Below, piece after piece: positions 1-7,251 of a stretch of 64,000 bases of DNA; position 1 is the first letter of the stretch, and each line of letters starts with the position of its first letter. Below the pieces are notes generated by a model that was given only the letters and a program-made list of their open reading frames with translations, did not search any database and was not told where the DNA came from. A program made the translations under genes and the position numbers. Origin of the DNA: VRUE01 sp963695835 (GTDB lineage Bacteria > Actinomycetota > Thermoleophilia > Solirubrobacterales > 70-9); assembly GCA_963695835.1 (NCBI GenBank), contig CAVOHR010000002.1, positions 372,001 through 436,000 of the forward strand, written 5' to 3'.

Positions 1-235
1 CCAACGCGCCAACGGTGAGTAGGTAGGGCAGGGGCTTGAACCAGCCGAAGCCGCCCAGGGCCTCCGCCGCCCAGATCGAGAATGCAAGCCCGACGACGAT
101 CGTTGCCAGCCAAGCTGGGGCGCCCGCGAGCCGGGGGAGCAGCCGGCGACGCACAGTAAACCCTCCGAGACAGGCGAAGCCGCCGAGGGCGAGAAGCTCG
201 GCGACTCCCAGCAGGTAGCGCGGCAGGTCGAGCAT
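1..235 (-). CDS. Membrane protein, partial (N-terminus only)
   Basis: The reading frame opens with ATG at 235, two bases after the murJ stop, and runs off the left edge after 78 codons. The visible part has two hydrophobic stretches (roughly residues 6-26 and 42-62) separated by an Arg-rich turn, so it is an integral membrane protein. The tight spacing suggests it is cotranscribed with murJ. I do not recognise the family; the visible fragment is too short to assign a function. Confidence 0.6.
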   Translation of the reverse strand, partial: MLDLPRYLLGVAELLALGGFACLGGFTVRRRLLPRLAGAPAWLATIVVGLAFSIWAAEALGGFGWFKPLPYLLTVGAL

Positions 236-237
236 CG

Positions 238-1917
238 CTAGCGGCGCCGAAGCAGGCGCATGACCTGCTCGAGCTCGGCGACAACCAGGAGCCGGGCGAT
301 GCCGACGTAGACAAGACCCCCGAGCGCCAGCGCCGTCCCGAGCGAGACGACCTGGCTGAGGAGGCCGCGGCCGAGGGCGCCGTCGAGCAGGTCCCAGATG
401 CCGAAGGAGACGGCGGCGAGCGCGGCCGCCGCGACGGTGATCCGCAGGCCGGTCGAGAACAGCCGCCCCAGCTCGAGACCGCCGAACTCGTGGCGCAGGA
501 CGACTGCCTGGGCGACGACGGCGGCGGTCGTGCCGATGCCGGTGCCGGCGACGATGCCGCCGGTGCCGAAGGGCTTGTAGAGGGCGAATGCGGCCAAGGC
601 CGAGACGACCAGGTCCAACGCCGCCAGGCCGGTCGCCATCCAGGGGCGCTGCAAGCTGAAGAAGGTCCGCGTCTGCAGCAGGTAGAGGCCGTTGGTCGGC
701 AGCGAGAAGGCGAACCAGAAGAGCGCCGTGGCCACGAGGGTCGTCTGCTCGGGCGTGAACTCGCCGCGCTGGTAGACGAGCCGGATCATCGGCGTCGAGA
801 GGACGAGGACCGCCGCGGCCGCCGGGACCAGGACGAAGAGGATCTGGCGCATCCCGTTGGCCATCGTCGCCCGCAGGTTGTCGTGCTCGCCGCGGGAGGC
901 GAAGCGGGCCAGGGTCGGGAAGAGGACGGTGGCGATCGCCACCGAGAAGATCCCCTGCGGCAGCTGGTAGATGCGGAAAGCCTTGTCGATCGCCGCCGGC
1001 GCCTGGTCGCTGACCAGGCTGCCGAAGAGGCTGTTGATCAGCAGGTTGAAGTTGATCAGGCCGAGGCTGATCGTCACCGGCAGCATCAGCAGCAGGACCC
1101 GGCGCACGTCGGGGTTGCGCCATTCGAAGCTCCAACCGAACTTGAACGGGGTGTTGCGCAGGTCGAAGGTCGGGATCAGCAGCTGGACCAGGGTGCCGGC
1201 GAGGATGCCGATCGCGTAGGCGTAGATCCGGTTCTGCCCGTGGAAGGCCGGCACCAGCAGGACCACCACGGCGATGATCGTCAGGTTCCAGAACAGCGGC
1301 GAGATCGCGAAGGCGCCGAAGCGGTCGTAGCTGTTGAGGATGCCGACGACGACGCCGCTCAGCCCGAGCAGGATCAGGATCGGGAAGAGGACCTGGGAGA
1401 GGGTGATGGTGAGGTCGAGGATCTCGCCTTCGAAGCCGGGCGCGAAGAGCGGCATCACGACCGGCGCGACGAGCACGAAGAGCGCCGTGATCGCGCCGAG
1501 GACGAGGGTGACGAGCAGCAGCAGGGTCGAGGCGAGGCGGAAGGCCTCGCGGTAGTTCTTCTTCTCCAGCTGCTCGGTGAAGATCGGCACGAAGGCCGGC
1601 TGCAGGGCGGCGTCGGCGAACAGGGCGCGGACCAGGTTCGGGACCTGGAAGGCGATCGTGAAGGCCGACATCGGCCCGTACACGCCGTAGTAGCTGGCGG
1701 CGACGATCTCGCGCACCAGCCCGGCGATCCGCGAGGCGGCGGTGGCGACCGAGAAGAACGCGGTCGAGCGGGCGATCCGCCCGGCTTGCCTGCCGGGGGC
1801 CGGGTCGCCGGAGCTGTCCTCGCCGGGATCGAAGGCCTCGGCGGCGCGCACGGCCGCGTCCGAGGCCACCGCGGTCTGCTCCGGATCCGGTCTTTCGGGT
1901 GCCGTGGGCTTCTCCAA
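238..1917 (-). CDS. murJ: Lipid II flippase MurJ
   Basis: This 559-residue polytopic membrane protein moves lipid-linked peptidoglycan precursor across the membrane and belongs to the MOP/MviN family. A hydrophilic tail of about 45 residues precedes the first membrane helix. The core begins around residue 50 with the family-typical stretch SRIAGLVREIVAASYYG, followed by DAFTIAFQVPN-like and ALQPAFVPIFTEQ-like segments. About 14 hydrophobic helices follow, which is normal for MurJ. It sits divergently to rpsT with a short gap. The N-terminal acidic and proline-rich extension is common in actinobacterial MurJ homologues. The family call is firm; the exact start is less so. Confidence 0.93.
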   Translation of the reverse strand: MEKPTAPERPDPEQTAVASDAAVRAAEAFDPGEDSSGDPAPGRQAGRIARSTAFFSVATAASRIAGLVREIVAASYYGVYGPMSAFTIAFQVPNLVRALFADAALQPAFVPIFTEQLEKKNYREAFRLASTLLLLVTLVLGAITALFVLVAPVVMPLFAPGFEGEILDLTITLSQVLFPILILLGLSGVVVGILNSYDRFGAFAISPLFWNLTIIAVVVLLVPAFHGQNRIYAYAIGILAGTLVQLLIPTFDLRNTPFKFGWSFEWRNPDVRRVLLLMLPVTISLGLINFNLLINSLFGSLVSDQAPAAIDKAFRIYQLPQGIFSVAIATVLFPTLARFASRGEHDNLRATMANGMRQILFVLVPAAAAVLVLSTPMIRLVYQRGEFTPEQTTLVATALFWFAFSLPTNGLYLLQTRTFFSLQRPWMATGLAALDLVVSALAAFALYKPFGTGGIVAGTGIGTTAAVVAQAVVLRHEFGGLELGRLFSTGLRITVAAAALAAVSFGIWDLLDGALGRGLLSQVVSLGTALALGGLVYVGIARLLVVAELEQVMRLLRRR

Positions 1918-1984
1918 GCTTGGTCTCAGTCGCTATAGTCGGCGGCCGCCCGGAGCCGGCTCGGCCGCTTCAGGCACACGACTC

Positions 1985-2248
1985 ATGGCCAACATAGCCT
2001 CACAGAAGAAGCGGATCCTACGCAGCGAGCGGGAGCGAACCGAGAACCGGTTGCTGACCAGCACCGTGAAGACCTACTTCCGCCGGCTCGAGAGCGCCGT
2101 CGACGGCGGCGACGCCGCCGCGATCGAGGCCGAGCACCGCGCCCTCGTCTCGCGCATCGACAAGGCCGTGCAGAAGGGCGGCATGCATCGCAATACCGGC
2201 GCGCGCAAGAAGGCAAAAGCCGCCCGCATCGCCGCCAGCGCGAAGTAA
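1985..2248 (+). CDS. rpsT: 30S ribosomal protein S20
   Basis: An 87-residue basic protein starting MANIASQKKRILRSERE, the classic S20 N-terminus, and ending in a Lys/Ala-rich helix. S20 binds 16S rRNA early in small-subunit assembly. The frame stays open well upstream, but the ATG at 1985 matches the conserved family start. It is transcribed divergently from murJ and converges on holA, with a long palindrome between the two stops. The rpsT-holA-comEC neighbourhood is a common bacterial order. Confidence 0.95.
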   Translation: MANIASQKKRILRSERERTENRLLTSTVKTYFRRLESAVDGGDAAAIEAEHRALVSRIDKAVQKGGMHRNTGARKKAKAARIAASAK

Positions 2249-2251
2249 CGC

Positions 2252-2364
2252 AGAGCCCATCCGGTAGGGGTTCCACTTAACTTTTTCCGAAGACAGTTGT
2301 CGACTGTCCGCCAGCGTCGCCGCGGAAAAAGTACAAGACGTTCCACCCCTACCGGATGGGCTCT
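2252..2364. repeat. Long nested palindrome, copy 1 (rpsT/holA)
   Basis: Outer arms of 20 bp, 2252-2271 and 2345-2364, are perfect reverse complements. Inside them lie arms CTTTTTCCG (2281-2289) and CGGAAAAAG (2323-2331), and at the centre a 6-bp hairpin GACAGT/ACTGTC (2292-2308). The element fills the gap between the convergent rpsT and holA genes; its last two bases overlap the holA stop. It shares its architecture (outer arm with a GTAGGGGT core, inner five-T arm) with copies at 9771 and 14484. It could act as a bidirectional terminator or RNA-stabilising hairpin. Confidence 0.8.
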
Positions 2365-3340
2365 ATGCCGAAACGCCGGCTGCGGACCGCAGGGCCAGGG
2401 TCAAAGCCAGCTCATCGCCGTAGTCGGCTCCGCCCCTGCACCAGACCTCTAAGTCCGCCAGGGCGATCGTCGCCTCCCGCAGCTCGCCCACCTCGATGTC
2501 CCCCAGGCGGCGGACCAGCTGCTTGGCCGCGTAGGGGTGCATGCCGAGGCTGGACTCGACCTGGCTCGGGGGCATCCCCTCCTCCAGCATCGCAGCCGCC
2601 GCGCAGGCTTTGCGCAGCCGCGAGGCGAGGCCGTAGATCAGCCCGGTCACGTTCTCGCCCTGGGAGATCAACCGCTCGCCGATGCCGAGCGCCTTCGCGC
2701 GGTCGCGTTCGAGCAGGGCGTCGGAGAGCGCCCAAACCGCCGCCTCGGAGGTGTCGGCGACCATCGCGTCGAGGTCCGACGCGGAGACCTCGCCCCCATC
2801 CCCCGCCCACAGCGCCAGCCGCTCCAGCTCGTGGTGGAGCCGCGAGGGGTTGGCGCCCATGCGGTCGACCAGCATGCGGGCGGCGGCCGGGTCGAGGCGG
2901 AAGCCGAGCCGCTTCGCGTCGGCGACCAGGAGCCGCGGCATCTCCCGGGCCTTCGGCGCCTCGAACTCGTGGATCTCCCCCTTCGCCGCCCTGACCGCCT
3001 TGGCCAGCTTGGCCGGCGCCCTGGCGCGCGCGATCAGGACGACGGACAGGTCGGGTGGCAGCTCGCCCAACGCCGCGGCGACCGCGTCCAGCTGCTTGTC
3101 GCGCCAGCGCTCGACCCCGTCGGCGAGCAGGTAGCGGCGCGACTCGGTCAGCGACATCGCCGGGATCGCGCCGAGCAACGCCTGGTGGTCGGGCGCGCCG
3201 CGGCCCTCGCCGGCCTCGAAGACCTCGAGCGAGGCGGCGCCGCCGTCGCGCTCGGCCCGCGCCCGCAACCGCGCCCGGGTGGCGTCGATCTTCGCCCCGT
3301 CGGTGCCGGCGATCAGGTAGAGAGAGCGCATCTCGGCCAT
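2363..3340 (-). CDS. holA: DNA polymerase III subunit delta
   Basis: This 325-residue protein has the HolA layout: an N-terminal domain beginning LYLIAGTDGAKI, a middle AAA+-like domain and a C-terminal helical collar domain. The subunit is the wrench of the clamp loader and opens the beta clamp. Segments such as VVLIARARAPAKLAKAV and the Leu/Arg-rich helix near residue 170 (NPSRLHHELERLALWAG) are typical. Its position downstream of comEA-comEC and convergent to rpsT is the usual bacterial context. Confidence 0.9.
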   Translation of the reverse strand: MAEMRSLYLIAGTDGAKIDATRARLRARAERDGGAASLEVFEAGEGRGAPDHQALLGAIPAMSLTESRRYLLADGVERWRDKQLDAVAAALGELPPDLSVVLIARARAPAKLAKAVRAAKGEIHEFEAPKAREMPRLLVADAKRLGFRLDPAAARMLVDRMGANPSRLHHELERLALWAGDGGEVSASDLDAMVADTSEAAVWALSDALLERDRAKALGIGERLISQGENVTGLIYGLASRLRKACAAAAMLEEGMPPSQVESSLGMHPYAAKQLVRRLGDIEVGELREATIALADLEVWCRGGADYGDELALTLALRSAAGVSA

Positions 3341-3416
3341 CGGCCGAGTCTAGACAGCGCCCCGGCCCCCGAGCCCGGCGCCGACGTGCCGGGAATTAGA
3401 CCCCCTATATGGGCAC

Positions 3417-4133
3417 TCAATCACCGGCACGTCCCCCGGCATCGTGCCCGTGACCGTGGTCGTCGTCTTCTCGGCCGTAGGCGTGGCCCTCGCCATTGCT
3501 CCAGGACGGCGTGTAGGACTCGACCGGCGGGGCTTCGGAAGCGGTCGCTTCGGGCGGAGGCGTTTCGGCCGGGGCGGGAGAGGACGGCGGGGTGGGCGCG
3601 GGCGACGGTTGCGCGGTCGGCGCGGGAGAGGACGGCGCCTGCTGCGACTGCGGGGAGGACGGCGCTTGGCCGTGGGGCTCGGGCGTGCCATGCGAGCCCC
3701 CACCGTCGGCGCCGCCGCCCTGCGACTCCACCGGAGTGCCCGGTGAAGCGACCAGCTCGGCTGGGGTCGCGGGAGCAGAGGCGACCGGAGCGCCTCCGGT
3801 GGAAGCCGGCCCGTCGCTGTGAGCAGCGAGCTTTCGCCGCCGCCTCGCCGAGCCGTCGTGAGCGACTCTCGCCGCCGCCCTCGCGCCGAGGGCGGTCGCA
3901 CGACCGACCGACGCGTGCAGGGCCGGGGCGCGAGGAACCGGGCTGCCGGCGATCAGCGGCCAGTCCTCTTGCAGGGCGACGGCGATCATCGCCAGGCCGA
4001 CCGCGGCGACCGCGCCGAGCAGGGCGAAGGTCGTGCTGCGGGCCCGCTCGAGCAGGCCGTCGCCGAGGACGCTGAACCTCGCGCTCGACCGCAACCGTCG
4101 CTGTTCCCGCTTGTGGTGCACCTGTACGAGCAT
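3417..4133 (-). CDS. Single-pass membrane protein with Pro/Ala-rich exterior, unknown function
   Basis: The ATG at 4133 opens a 238-residue frame. Residues about 1-32 are basic, about 33-54 form one hydrophobic helix, and the rest is low-complexity Pro/Ala/Ser-rich sequence ending in a His/Asp-rich tail. The topology suggests a membrane-anchored protein with a disordered outer domain. The acidic His-rich end could bind metal ions, but that is inference. It follows comEC in the same direction with an 83-bp gap. I see no recognisable domain. A much longer open frame runs upstream through comEC and is an artefact of high GC. Confidence 0.6.
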   Translation of the reverse strand: MLVQVHHKREQRRLRSSARFSVLGDGLLERARSTTFALLGAVAAVGLAMIAVALQEDWPLIAGSPVPRAPALHASVGRATALGARAAARVAHDGSARRRRKLAAHSDGPASTGGAPVASAPATPAELVASPGTPVESQGGGADGGGSHGTPEPHGQAPSSPQSQQAPSSPAPTAQPSPAPTPPSSPAPAETPPPEATASEAPPVESYTPSWSNGEGHAYGREDDDHGHGHDAGGRAGD

Positions 4134-4216
4134 CGGTCCTCGATCGCGCCGGCACGAGGGCGGGCGGGCGGAAACCTTAGTTTCGACTCGTCGATTCGTT
4201 GAGTCTGGGCACGGGC

Positions 4217-6145
4217 TCAGCGACCGGTGCCGACCTGAACTCCGCTGCGGCTCACGTCGAGCACGACCGTGCCGTCCAGGTCGGTGCGCAGGACGGGAAC
4301 GCCGTGGGCGGCGAGCGTCGCGAGCGTGCCCGGGGTCGGATGGCCGAACGGGTTGCCGGCGCCGACCGAGACGACGGCGAGCTTCGGGCGGGTGCGGTCG
4401 AGCAGGTCGGCGAGACCGGCGTCGTCGCTGCCGTGGTGGGCGACCTTGAGGACGTCGATCGGGCCGGGGTCGACCGGCGTCGATTCGGCCTCGGCGTCGG
4501 CGGTCAGCAGCATCCGGAAGCGGCGCCAGCGGGCGAGCATGACCAGCGCCAGCAGGTTGGGGTCTTCGCCGCGGTGCGGCCCGGCGAGCAGCTCGCGCGG
4601 CGGCCAGAGAACGTCGAGCCGGAGGCGGCCGCTGCGCAGCTCGCTGCCCCGTGCCAGGCGAAGCGGGACGGCGCCGCAGGCGCGGGCCTCGGCGAGCGTC
4701 GGTCGACCCAGGACCGCGTAGACCAGCCGGCCGACCGGCATCGTCCCGAGCAGCTCGCGGATCCCGCCCGCGTGGTCGGCCTGGTCGTGGGTGACGACGG
4801 CGGCGCCGAGCCGCTCGACGCCGGCGGCGCGAAGCTCCGCCGCGACGCCGTCGCCGGGCGGCCCGCCGTCGACCAGCACCGCCGGTGCGCCGGCGGGCTG
4901 CAGGAGGATCGCGTCGCCCTGGCCGATGTCGAGCACCGAGACGCGCAGGCCGGGCGGCGGCCCCGGCGCAGCTCCGCCGCTTTGCGCGAGCAGCACCGAC
5001 CCGAGCAGCGCCAGCGCGACCGCGAGCGCGGCGAGCAGCGGGGCGGCGGCGCCCCGCCGCCGCCCCTCGCTCCGCTGTTCCTTCTCCCGGGCATGCGATG
5101 CAAAGGCACAGCGGAAGCTGAGAGCTTTCGTGTCGCCGGCGGTCCCGGGTCGGCGCAGTGCCGCGACGTGCCGTTCCCGGCCGAGGCGCAGCGCGAGAAC
5201 CGCCGCCACGCCGATGGCGAGATAGGACAGGACCAGGCCGCCGACGCCGAGCCGCAGGTGAAGGTAGGCCCAGCTCGGTCTGCCGCACCAGGCGGCGACC
5301 TGGGCGATGTAGGCGAGCAGCGGGGCGTCGAGCGCGTTCAGCGCCTCGACCGGGAAGCCGGGGACCTGGCCGGCCGCAGCGGCGAGCATCCCCAGCCACA
5401 TCGCCGGCGCCACCGCGGGCAGGGCAAGGAGGTTGGCGATCAGCGTGGTGGTCGAGATCGCTTCGAAGCGATAGGCGATCAGCGGCGCCGTCGCCAGCGT
5501 CGCGGCGATCGTCATCGCGGCGCCCTCGGCGAATGCCCGGCGCCAGCCCGAGGCGCCGATCCGCGCCGCGATCGCCTCGCGCAGCGGCGTCGCCAGCAGC
5601 AGGATGCCGAGCACAGCGGCGAAGCTGAGCTCCCAGCCGACGTCGCCGGCGATCCCGGGCTCGAGCGCCAGCATGACGGCGGCAGCGACGCAGAGCGCGA
5701 AGAAGCGCGAGGCGCGCCGCCCGGCCAGGGTCGCCACCACGCTCAGCGCACCCATCACCCCCGCGCGCTGGATCGAGGGGCCGGCGCCGGCCAGCGACAC
5801 GTAGACGGCGATCAGCCCGAGCACCCAGACGAGGCGGCTGCGGAGCGGAATCCCGAGCGCCGCCAGGACGGGTATCGCCAGCAGGGCCAGCAGGGCGACG
5901 TTCTGGCCCGAGACCGCGAGCAGGTGGCTGAGGCCGGAGCGGCGGAAGTCTTCGACCGTGACCGCGTCGATTCCTTCGTCCTCGCCGAGCACGAAGCCGC
6001 GCGCCAGCTGCGCCTCGCGCGCCGGCATCCCCTTCCCCAGTGCGGCCTCGGCGCGGCCGCGGACCTCGCCGCTGTGCGCGAGCGCCAGCAGGACGGCGAC
6101 CGCGACGGCGAGCAGCAGCGGCAGGGACGGGCGCGGATCGCGCAT
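4217..6145 (-). CDS. comEC: Competence DNA channel ComEC/Rec2
   Basis: A 642-residue polytopic protein that forms the inner-membrane channel for single-stranded DNA uptake. It has the Competence domain (SHLLAVSGQNVALLALL, from about residue 72) followed by a C-terminal metallo-beta-lactamase-like domain with the motif THDQADHAGG and a later HHGSDD motif. It is short for the family: the N-terminal OB-fold region (DUF4131) before the Competence domain is largely absent. A 45-bp palindromic repeat lies in frame in the linker before the C-terminal domain. Its ATG directly abuts the comEA stop. Confidence 0.92.
   Translation of the reverse strand: MRDPRPSLPLLLAVAVAVLLALAHSGEVRGRAEAALGKGMPAREAQLARGFVLGEDEGIDAVTVEDFRRSGLSHLLAVSGQNVALLALLAIPVLAALGIPLRSRLVWVLGLIAVYVSLAGAGPSIQRAGVMGALSVVATLAGRRASRFFALCVAAAVMLALEPGIAGDVGWELSFAAVLGILLLATPLREAIAARIGASGWRRAFAEGAAMTIAATLATAPLIAYRFEAISTTTLIANLLALPAVAPAMWLGMLAAAAGQVPGFPVEALNALDAPLLAYIAQVAAWCGRPSWAYLHLRLGVGGLVLSYLAIGVAAVLALRLGRERHVAALRRPGTAGDTKALSFRCAFASHAREKEQRSEGRRRGAAAPLLAALAVALALLGSVLLAQSGGAAPGPPPGLRVSVLDIGQGDAILLQPAGAPAVLVDGGPPGDGVAAELRAAGVERLGAAVVTHDQADHAGGIRELLGTMPVGRLVYAVLGRPTLAEARACGAVPLRLARGSELRSGRLRLDVLWPPRELLAGPHRGEDPNLLALVMLARWRRFRMLLTADAEAESTPVDPGPIDVLKVAHHGSDDAGLADLLDRTRPKLAVVSVGAGNPFGHPTPGTLATLAAHGVPVLRTDLDGTVVLDVSRSGVQVGTGR
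5071..5115. repeat. 45-bp interspersed palindrome, copy A, inside comEC
   Basis: The element begins TCCGCTGTT and ends GCACAGCGGA, so its ends are 8-bp inverted repeats followed by a conserved T/C mismatch and a further CCTT/AAGG pairing. The second copy at 41196-41240 is also 45 bp, shares both ends and has the same mismatch, while the central bases differ. Here the element lies within comEC without breaking the frame and encodes part of the charged linker between membrane helices and the nuclease-like domain. Confidence 0.75.
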
Positions 6146-6739
6146 CTAAGGCTGCAGCCGGGCGCGCAGCGATTCCATCGTCGCCGGGCCGATCCCGCTG
6201 ACCTCGTCGAGCTGGTCGACCGAGGCGAGGCCGCCGTGCTGGTCGCGGTATTCGACGATCTTCCCGGCCGTGACCGGGCCGATCCCGTCGATCGTGTCGA
6301 GCTGCTCGACGGTGGCGCTGCCGAGGCTGATCGGGCCTTCTTCGCCGGCGGCGGCCGGCGCGGCGCTCCCTCCCGGGCCCTGTTCGGGCACGACGACCTG
6401 CTGGCCGTCGGCGAGCCGGGCGGCGCGGTTGATCGCCTCCAGCGCGGCGCCGCGAGCCGTGCCGCCGGCGCGCTTCAGGGCATCGATCACCCGCGCCCCG
6501 GCGGGTAGCCGGTAGACCCCGGGCCGCCGCACGGCCCCGGCCACGTCGACGACCACGTCCGGCCCGCCGCCACCGGCGCCGATGCTGAATCCGCCGGAGG
6601 AGGATGACGAGGAAGAGGAGGGGTATGTCGATTCGGCCGGCCCGCTGCCCTCGGCCCGGATCGCCCTCGCCCCGACCAGCAGCAGGGCGACGGCGATCGC
6701 ACCGTAGACGACGATCTGGGAGCGGGACAGTTCGGGCAT
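6146..6739 (-). CDS. comEA: Competence DNA receptor ComEA
   Basis: This 197-residue protein has one N-terminal membrane helix (about residues 8-24), a Ser-rich linker, an SLBB domain (about residues 60-125, VVVDVAGAVRRPGVYRLPAG) and a C-terminal helix-hairpin-helix pair (ATVEQLDTIDGIGPVTAGKI and SGIGPATMESLR). It binds incoming double-stranded DNA at the cell surface and passes it to ComEC, whose gene begins at the very next base. The SLBB plus HhH layout is normal for Gram-positive ComEA. Confidence 0.93.
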   Translation of the reverse strand: MPELSRSQIVVYGAIAVALLLVGARAIRAEGSGPAESTYPSSSSSSSSGGFSIGAGGGGPDVVVDVAGAVRRPGVYRLPAGARVIDALKRAGGTARGAALEAINRAARLADGQQVVVPEQGPGGSAAPAAAGEEGPISLGSATVEQLDTIDGIGPVTAGKIVEYRDQHGGLASVDQLDEVSGIGPATMESLRARLQP

Positions 6740-6795
6740 GCCCGGATCGTTCCGGGCACCGGCGCGCGCGTGGCGCGCACAATGAAAATTTTCAG

Positions 6796-7194
6796 CTACA
6801 AGTCTTCGTCTTCGTCGTAACCGCTGACCTCGGCCAGCTGATCGCTATAGAGATCGGACGAGGCGACCGGCGGGGACTGGGCCGAAACGCAGGCCAGCGG
6901 CACGTCGCCGTCGTTGGCGATCGAGTGGTCGGTCGCGGGCGGGACGAGGATCAGGTCGCCCTCGCCCACCTCCTGGGTGTCGCCGGCGACCGACATCGTG
7001 CCGGCGCCGCGGACGACGACGTACACCTGCTCGGCCTGCTCGTCGCTGCGCAGGGTCTGCTTCGCCCCGCCGGGGATCTCCAGCCAGGTGACGGACATGT
7101 TGCGGGCGCCCATCTCGCCAGCGTCCATGAGGACCCGGTAGCGAAGCCGGTGCCACTCCTCCACGGGGGCGTCTGACGGGCGTCTGACCAGCAT
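6796..7194 (-). CDS. Cupin-fold protein
   Basis: A 132-residue single-domain protein with the cupin pattern: MSVTWLEIPGGAKQTLRSDE, then EQVYVVVRGAGTMSVAGD and EVGEGDLILVPPATDHSIAN. Cupins of this size bind a metal or small ligand and act as simple enzymes or sensors. The first motif lacks the usual HxH pair, so metal binding may be altered. It lies between comEA and leuS on the same strand; the spacing does not prove a shared operon. The substrate is unknown. Confidence 0.75.
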   Translation of the reverse strand: MLVRRPSDAPVEEWHRLRYRVLMDAGEMGARNMSVTWLEIPGGAKQTLRSDEQAEQVYVVVRGAGTMSVAGDTQEVGEGDLILVPPATDHSIANDGDVPLACVSAQSPPVASSDLYSDQLAEVSGYDEDEDL

Positions 7195-7251
7195 GCGGGG
7201 CCGCTTTGTACCAGATAGGACACCCCAGGCCGTGAAAACCAGGCGAGTCCG

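Noticed and set aside
490..1938. Long plus-strand open frame of 482 codons opposite murJ
   Set aside because: It is the antisense shadow of a high-GC gene: composition is Arg/Gly/Asp/Glu-rich without any domain, while the minus strand encodes a full MurJ.
1920..1939. TTGGTC and TATAGT as a promoter for rpsT
   Set aside because: The -10-like TATAGT is good, but the spacing to TTGGTC is only 8 bp and no -35 is found at 16-18 bp.
2252..2364. Palindromes as ends of a small insertion sequence
   Set aside because: There are no target duplications and no transposase between the arms; the arms differ between copies, unlike IS ends.
3417..6782. A 1121-codon minus-strand frame across comEA and comEC
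   Set aside because: Only its last 238 codons look like a protein; the rest is an Arg/Ala/Pro-rich out-of-frame reading of comEC and comEA.
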